Source: Paracoccaceae bacterium
GTDB taxonomy: Bacteria > Pseudomonadota > Alphaproteobacteria > Rhodobacterales > Rhodobacteraceae
Length of the DNA: 64,000 bases
Reading direction: 5' to 3'
Assembly: GCA_024236495.1 (NCBI GenBank)
Contig: JACKKJ010000006.1
Location: 62,001-126,000 of the forward strand
The notes beneath the pieces are model-generated. The model saw only the letters and a list, made by a program, of their open reading frames with translations. It searched no databases and was not told the origin of the DNA. The position numbers were made by a program, and so were the translations under genes. Positions 60,501 to 64,000 of this stretch are shown piece after piece. Within the stretch, counting starts at the first letter, position 1; each line of letters begins with the position of its first letter.

Positions 60501-60684
60501 CGCCCCAAGCCCGCAGATCGGCGATGGCGAACAGAAGCTCCTTCTGATCATCCGGGACGTGGCCGAAGGTCCTGGCACGAGCATTTGCCTGGGTCAGGCG
60601 CGCGAGCAGGCCGCGCTTTTCCACAGGGAAACGGATTTCGATACGGTCGTCGACCAGTCTGTAAACGGGATGGTTCTCAGACAT
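57541..60684 (-). CDS. zorD: ZorD, SNF2-family helicase of a type I Zorya defence system
   Basis: A 1047-residue protein, the ZorD size. The C-terminal half is a SNF2 helicase: Walker A DEQGLGKTLQTI (535-546), VVAPTSLLVNWEEE, Walker B VFDEIQNIKN (667-670), TGTPIEN (695), LVFIEHREMQ, and motifs V-VI GLTLTAATHVIHL and NDRVHRIGQ (943-951). The N-terminal 500 residues are ZorD-like with no clear motif; a DTLDN pair (461 and 476) is repeated. In studied Zorya systems ZorD is recruited to degrade or remodel invading DNA. Its start overlaps the zorC stop by eight bases. Confidence 0.93.
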   Translation of the reverse strand: MSENHPVYRLVDDRIEIRFPVEKRGLLARLTQANARARTFGHVPDDQKELLFAIADLRAWGDQHEGEVDISDEHILISHDAAANLGAGAAQALGLPQDVHLTLRTDVAGTLGSPEFRLLYEWSNAGRRESPRRQGAFLETADGPRRLPLWMKRAMDLADGFDAHAPVEEHWKVLAEFRRALEPDETMLELLPQNRGMAGLAMTSFLRGLEVRIANSFSISPDATLGQFEIVPYSSRHLSDRALADGGVSEVDAELSGEALAAFQYRVNALGARPAYQLGNNSYVVIEQSSAPVLEALVQAQKADRETRKAVIRNPRAFITEAVARHLQQSGALEQLDAAGQEEMIESVAGPAFVESREYSARVTGVVVYEKPSRPIEGSGTTWLPEVFSPPVAEAVSKMATPDLEALHDRMKAASESGKATLVEIAGENVEVTPERLAAVGAVLANRLEEEVRASDGDALDTLDNDEKPAGPIILDTLDNSEDIAWHADLRPRAPTIACEVPDSIVTKLRQHQMDSFDWATRAWRSGLPGILNADEQGLGKTLQTISFLNWLQKHMQQPQAKMRGPIMVVAPTSLLVNWEEEVERHVEARKFGHLVRLYGSSLSGHKVSGAKATETASGLPLLDLEWLDEAFEEGRAHRYWFLTTYTTLANYQHSLGRVAFSAMVFDEIQNIKNKDTIASKAVEAMNVDFRIGLTGTPIENTTMDLWTIMDRLVPGALGAGKAFRASYGVPNEENMTELHARVFKPQLDRPPLALRRLKDEVATDLPRKDRLLHPRVMPQVQSAAYDAARIKKIQGGPGAALKSLHHIRSVSVHPGFPGSLGPEEFVAMSARLSAVMRVLEGIKAKSERALVFIEHREMQFRFAELARHFFGLNRVDIINGDTPIPKRQTIVNHFQRHLEHDGGFDLLVLGPKAAGTGLTLTAATHVIHLSRWWNPAVEEQCNDRVHRIGQTRPVQVHVPLAIHPGYREGSFDCLLNSLMQRKRKMASQALWPMGDTQADLEGLQHGLDAGPKDPAGNVISDSMSAMFAREGVPDIIPDASGTYRLP

Positions 60685-61990
60685 GGCGCATCACCCAGTC
60701 CCGCCAGACCGGAATCGAACTGTGGGACTTGGCGTTGCGGGAATATCGCATGATGTCGTCACAGTAGTATTGTGAGCCATATAGTTTCGGCGCCTTTGGA
60801 TCATCCCGGTTGAAGATGTGGGTTCGATAGTTGTGGCATCCATCAACCACGATTTTGTTCCCGATCCGCATAATCAGGAGGGAGGTGCTGCCGCCACGAT
60901 CAAGCTGCCTGCCAAACCGACGGTTTAGGTTCGTGGTATCGCTTCGGCTTAATCTCCGCTTCGCGTAGTGTAGCGCGTCACGGCCGAACGCCACCCAAGC
61001 CTCGTCGATCCGCCCATCCTCATAGAGACGCAGCCAGAAATCCCTTCTCAAGGGCCACATGTGGCTGCCTTGAGTTGCGGTGACCATATCGCAGAAGAAC
61101 AGCATGTCCTCCTTGGTCAGCCATCGCAACAGCACCGCTCTTAGGTCGGGGTCAAAGCCGGACCAGATACCTCCTGAATGAGTTCTAGGGTCATTGTAGG
61201 CAGAGATGATAGCCTCGCTCAGATCACTGCGCACGGCGTCCGATGGTGTCTCGTTAACCCAGACTCGCAGCAGTGCCTCGACCGCGAGGCCGGCCCCAGC
61301 CTCAAGGGCATTTCCACCCTGAGGCACCAGCCATCTTAGCAGTTGCTCCCGTTCATCGGCCCGCTTCAAATGCGGTCCAATCTTTCGCACGAACTCCACA
61401 TGAGCATGCCGCGTAAGCCCGGGTCCATGGGGCGCACGAATGCCGAGAGACTTCAACTTGCCGAATGGATCGTCAGCCTCATACATCACCGAGGCCAGAT
61501 TTGTCACGGCGCTGGCCGGGTCAAGCAAGTCCGGAAGCGCCGAGATCAGCCTGCGAGCGCGCTCGTCAAAATCGTCTCGTCGGTGGCGCAGAACCGCGCC
61601 AAGTGAGGCGGTCGCCTCGGATTTTGGGTCGAAACTTCCGACATAGACCCAGAGCATCGAAGTCAGGAACGAGGTCTGCGAACTTTGGCGCAGTTCCTCG
61701 TAGTAGAATTCGCGAACGTCTGCGAGATCTTCGCGTTCCCTCCGTTCCTCATCGAAAACTGCCACCGCCGCTGAAGCGACGCGTGATGTTTTCAATCCGC
61801 CCCAGTCCCAAGTTTCGATGCGGCGACGCATTTCCTGCGCGAGCCGCTCGCGGTCGCGGTCTTCAGGTTCCTTCACCGCGTCTGGCCAACGATGAAGGAT
61901 GCGTCCCACCGCCTTGTCCAACTCTACGAACGAGGGAAGCACCCTCGAATTGAGGGAAATCGACTTAGCGAGAACGTCGGAGACTTTCAT
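60677..61990 (-). CDS. zorC: ZorC, EH-signature protein of type I Zorya
   Basis: A 437-residue helical protein. Family recognition comes from its place between zorB and zorD and from the EH_signature-like C-terminal pattern: SHMWPLRRDFWLRLYEDGRIDEAWVAFG (residues ~309-336), then VVDGCHNYRTHIFN and SIPVWRDWVMRH. The role of ZorC is unknown in detail; it is thought to bridge the ZorAB motor to ZorD and DNA. It overlaps zorB at its start (four bases) and zorD at its end (eight bases), so all are co-translated. Confidence 0.87.
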   Translation of the reverse strand: MKVSDVLAKSISLNSRVLPSFVELDKAVGRILHRWPDAVKEPEDRDRERLAQEMRRRIETWDWGGLKTSRVASAAVAVFDEERREREDLADVREFYYEELRQSSQTSFLTSMLWVYVGSFDPKSEATASLGAVLRHRRDDFDERARRLISALPDLLDPASAVTNLASVMYEADDPFGKLKSLGIRAPHGPGLTRHAHVEFVRKIGPHLKRADEREQLLRWLVPQGGNALEAGAGLAVEALLRVWVNETPSDAVRSDLSEAIISAYNDPRTHSGGIWSGFDPDLRAVLLRWLTKEDMLFFCDMVTATQGSHMWPLRRDFWLRLYEDGRIDEAWVAFGRDALHYAKRRLSRSDTTNLNRRFGRQLDRGGSTSLLIMRIGNKIVVDGCHNYRTHIFNRDDPKAPKLYGSQYYCDDIMRYSRNAKSHSSIPVWRDWVMRHV

Positions 61991-63063
61991 TCGGCATCAA
62001 CCGCGAGTTCCGACAGCGCTTGCCGAATTCGGCGGATCCCGTCCGTGTCCTGCGGTGTGACCATGATGAAGCGCAGATCTATCCGGCGGTTCGTTGCGCG
62101 TCCTTCGGCCGTGTCATTGGTGGCAACGGGGCGATCGGGTCCGTAGGCTGCGACCGACAGGACCGGTTGGGTCTTGAAGTTACGGTGCTCCATGATCTCG
62201 GGCGCTGATCGCGTCATGGTGAAGAACGTCTGGTTGGCGCGCGCAGTCGACAGGTTGCGGTTGGTTGCGTCGGAACCGACATTGTCGGTGTGCCCTTCAA
62301 TCTGGACGGATTCGATCAACACGAACTCGGGATTGCATTCCGTTGAGAATGCCGAGCGTTGCCCAACCGTATAACAGGGCAGGATTTCGTCGAGCCGCGT
62401 CGCGAGCCGAGAAACGACTGCTTGTTTTTGCCGCGTTAGGACTGACTGACCCGTCGCAAACAGGCCTTCACCCTGGAACCGCAGTGCGTCGCTTTCCTCG
62501 CTTAGCTCCACCTGAAGATCGGGGAAGTCCGTCTTGATCGCGTCGCGGAGCCTAATCAGTATGCCTTGCCGAGTTCTAGCCACCTGCGCGAGATACGCCT
62601 CGAGTGGATCGATCTGGTCCAACTGGGCAATCTTGGCCTTCAGCTCAGCGATTTCGATCCGAAGCTTTGCTATCAAATCATCCTTATTTTTAATCTCCTG
62701 ATTCAGTTCTGCCAATTGTCGCTCCAGATTGGCGATGAGCTTCTTATTCGCGTCTATTTCTTGCTCCGCCTTTCGTAGCTTCCGTTCCGTTTCATCGAGC
62801 TGCTTAGAGAGATTCGATTTTTCACGCTCCAACTGATCAATGAGAAGCTCCCTTTCTTCCGCCAACGCACGCCAGTGATTGCGATCGTCTACCATCTGGT
62901 CGAATTGGCTACGCGGCACGGTATCTGTGGTCCGGACCTGGCTGGCGAAGAACGCCAGAAGGATCATAATGATGAAGAGAAAGCCGACAGTCATGTCGGT
63001 CATCGAGACAAACGCGCTCTCCTCCTCTTCCTCTTGAGCGCCGTTTCGGGCTTGAGCGCGCAT
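61987..63063 (-). CDS. zorB: ZorB, MotB/OmpA-type stator subunit of Zorya
   Basis: A 358-residue protein: cytoplasmic tail, one transmembrane helix (residues ~24-42) starting SMTDMTVGFLFIIMILLAFF with Asp23 as the expected proton-carrying residue, a long periplasmic coiled coil (~55-150, rich in K/E/L) and an OmpA-like peptidoglycan-binding domain with SVQIEGHTDNVGSDATNRNLS and GYDRPVATNDTAEGRATNRRIDL-like motifs (GRATNRRIDLR is clear). Cys230 and Cys243 may form a disulfide. Predicted to pair with ZorA in an ion-driven motor. It overlaps zorC and starts on the zorA stop (TGATG). Confidence 0.93.
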   Translation of the reverse strand: MRAQARNGAQEEEEESAFVSMTDMTVGFLFIIMILLAFFASQVRTTDTVPRSQFDQMVDDRNHWRALAEERELLIDQLEREKSNLSKQLDETERKLRKAEQEIDANKKLIANLERQLAELNQEIKNKDDLIAKLRIEIAELKAKIAQLDQIDPLEAYLAQVARTRQGILIRLRDAIKTDFPDLQVELSEESDALRFQGEGLFATGQSVLTRQKQAVVSRLATRLDEILPCYTVGQRSAFSTECNPEFVLIESVQIEGHTDNVGSDATNRNLSTARANQTFFTMTRSAPEIMEHRNFKTQPVLSVAAYGPDRPVATNDTAEGRATNRRIDLRFIMVTPQDTDGIRRIRQALSELAVDAE

Positions 63064-64000
63064 CAGGCCCTCCTGCCTTGAGCCGGCAGAAATACTTCGG
63101 CCTGTTCTACGACGCTTCTAAGCGTATCTATACCCGGAGCCAGTCGGTCACGCATTTGGGTGACGTGATCTTGGGCGGCACCGAGCGCCGCTTCAAGCTG
63201 GCTGTTGTAGTTAGAAAGCGCCTTGCCCAGCATGATGTCGATCTGATCCAGCTTCTCTGCCTGATCTGAGATTTCCTGCAAGGCAACGCGGGTGGCTTCG
63301 AGAGACGCCCTGATGCCTTCCCGTTCCGTTCCGAGCGCAGCCTGGGCTGTGTCGAGCACATGTTTCGAATAGGCGACGACACTCTTAGCGTCCGCTTGGA
63401 CGGTATCCGACACCGACGCGATGGTTTCCGCTAGCTTGCGGATCTGGCTCTCGATTTTGTCGTGCGCGTTCCGCAGCGGCTCGACCGCGCCAACAAGCTG
63501 GCGGCTGGCATCCACGAAGGACGCAGAAGCACCGGAGACCGCTTCCGCGCCACTGCGAAGTCCGGAAGCCGCCGAATTCGCACCGGCGACGCTGGTGTCG
63601 ATGGCGGCCCCGAGATCCCCAAGCCGAGAACTCACGGCGTCCAGTTGGTGCAGCAGAGTGCCGCCGATTGTTTCGCCCATTGTGGCACCGAGCCGGGCGA
63701 TTTCCTGACTTGCGGATTCGAAAGACTCCAGAACCACCTTGCCGGCTCCGTCGATGGCCCGGCTCGCAATCGTGGTAGTAGCCGCCATCTGCGACTGCGC
63801 GGCGGCGGCGCCGTCAGATGCAGCCGCGGCAAGCTCGTCGCGGAATCGTTCCGCGGCCTGACGCATTTCGTCTGCGGCAGATCTCATCGCGGCGGCGCCT
63901 TCTGATGTGTTGTCCCGGATACCCGCGAGCGTCTCATTCATGACGCTCAGGAGCTGTTCCGCGCCTCTCGTCATCGTGGAGGACGCCGTTTCTCCAGTCG
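63063..64000 (-). CDS. zorA: ZorA, MotA-type motor subunit: C-terminal tail only
   Basis: The frame is open to the window end (no start seen), giving the last ~312 residues. They are alanine/glutamine-rich coiled coil without transmembrane helices, in heptad-like blocks (ETLAGIRDNTSEGAAAMRSAADEMRQAAERF; TIASVSDTVQADAKSVVAYSKHVLDT), as in the long cytoplasmic tail of ZorA, which senses infection. Internal ATG at 63974 is not a start; codons upstream (TGETASST) remain open. The transmembrane MotA-like part should lie beyond base 64000. Confidence 0.87.
   Translation of the reverse strand, partial: TGETASSTMTRGAEQLLSVMNETLAGIRDNTSEGAAAMRSAADEMRQAAERFRDELAAAASDGAAAAQSQMAATTTIASRAIDGAGKVVLESFESASQEIARLGATMGETIGGTLLHQLDAVSSRLGDLGAAIDTSVAGANSAASGLRSGAEAVSGASASFVDASRQLVGAVEPLRNAHDKIESQIRKLAETIASVSDTVQADAKSVVAYSKHVLDTAQAALGTEREGIRASLEATRVALQEISDQAEKLDQIDIMLGKALSNYNSQLEAALGAAQDHVTQMRDRLAPGIDTLRSVVEQAEVFLPAQGRRA

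Noticed and set aside
1..64000. CRISPR arrays, insertion sequences and rRNA
   Set aside because: No regularly spaced repeats, transposase genes or rRNA sequences were seen anywhere in the window.

Overview
The window is a high-G+C alphaproteobacterial chromosome segment, most likely from the Rhodobacteraceae/Roseobacteraceae. The evidence is a C4-type hemA with an FNR-type box, the CtrA-relay phosphotransferase ChpT, an F1-ATPase zeta inhibitor of the Paracoccus type, an ornithine-lipid olsB-olsA pair, a cobalamin-dependent methionine-type cluster with DUF1638, and many DUF families typical of this group. No rRNA, CRISPR array or insertion sequence was seen.

Layout. 1-5.6 kb: tail of an unidentified gene, a lipoprotein, a DUF2189 membrane protein, pyrC, pyrE and dnaB. 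5.6-9.5 kb: a VWA protein, then alr-mlaE-mlaF-pqiA-like, overlapping or nearly touching. 9.6-13.4 kb: ispG, a RodZ-like protein and hemA on the minus strand. 13.5-17.4 kb: M20 peptidase, GNAT, a small membrane protein, tandem tRNA-Asp genes and a class V aminotransferase. 17.4-27 kb: rplM-rpsI, thioesterase and enoyl-CoA hydratase, ctaA-M32 peptidase-MFS, a TrmJ-like methyltransferase, a ThiE-like protein and olsB-olsA. 27-34.6 kb: DUF3553, chpT, obgE-proB-proA (carrying a cluster of apparent single-base deletions), two GNATs, rplU-rpmA and a frameshifted ccdA. 34.7-44 kb: rne, a dctB-dctD two-component pair, and purC-purS-[alcohol dehydrogenase]-purQ. 44-50.6 kb: ATPase zeta, an MprF-like protein, then a homocysteine methyltransferase, a radical SAM protein, a corrinoid protein, a 54-residue membrane protein and DUF1638. 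50.6-55.6 kb: PACE-type transporter, sufE, lipoprotein, rnd and purM-purN.

55.7-64 kb: a genomic island begins at a tRNA gene with anticodon CAT. A tyrosine recombinase is followed, on the opposite strand, by a type I Zorya anti-phage system: zorA (cut by the window end), zorB (MotB/OmpA motor partner), zorC (EH-signature) and zorD (SNF2 helicase). All four are translationally overlapped. Base composition here is visibly less G+C-rich than in the housekeeping part.

Main points for a second look: the Zorya island; the split cobalamin-dependent methionine-synthase-like cluster; a dispersed intergenic repeat (consensus roughly TTCATCTTGgCcgAAATACCTCCGG) near gene 3' ends; a DctD-type regulator lacking GAFTGA; seven apparent single-base G/C deletions between 28.2 and 30.4 kb; and an alcohol dehydrogenase lodged inside the purine operon.
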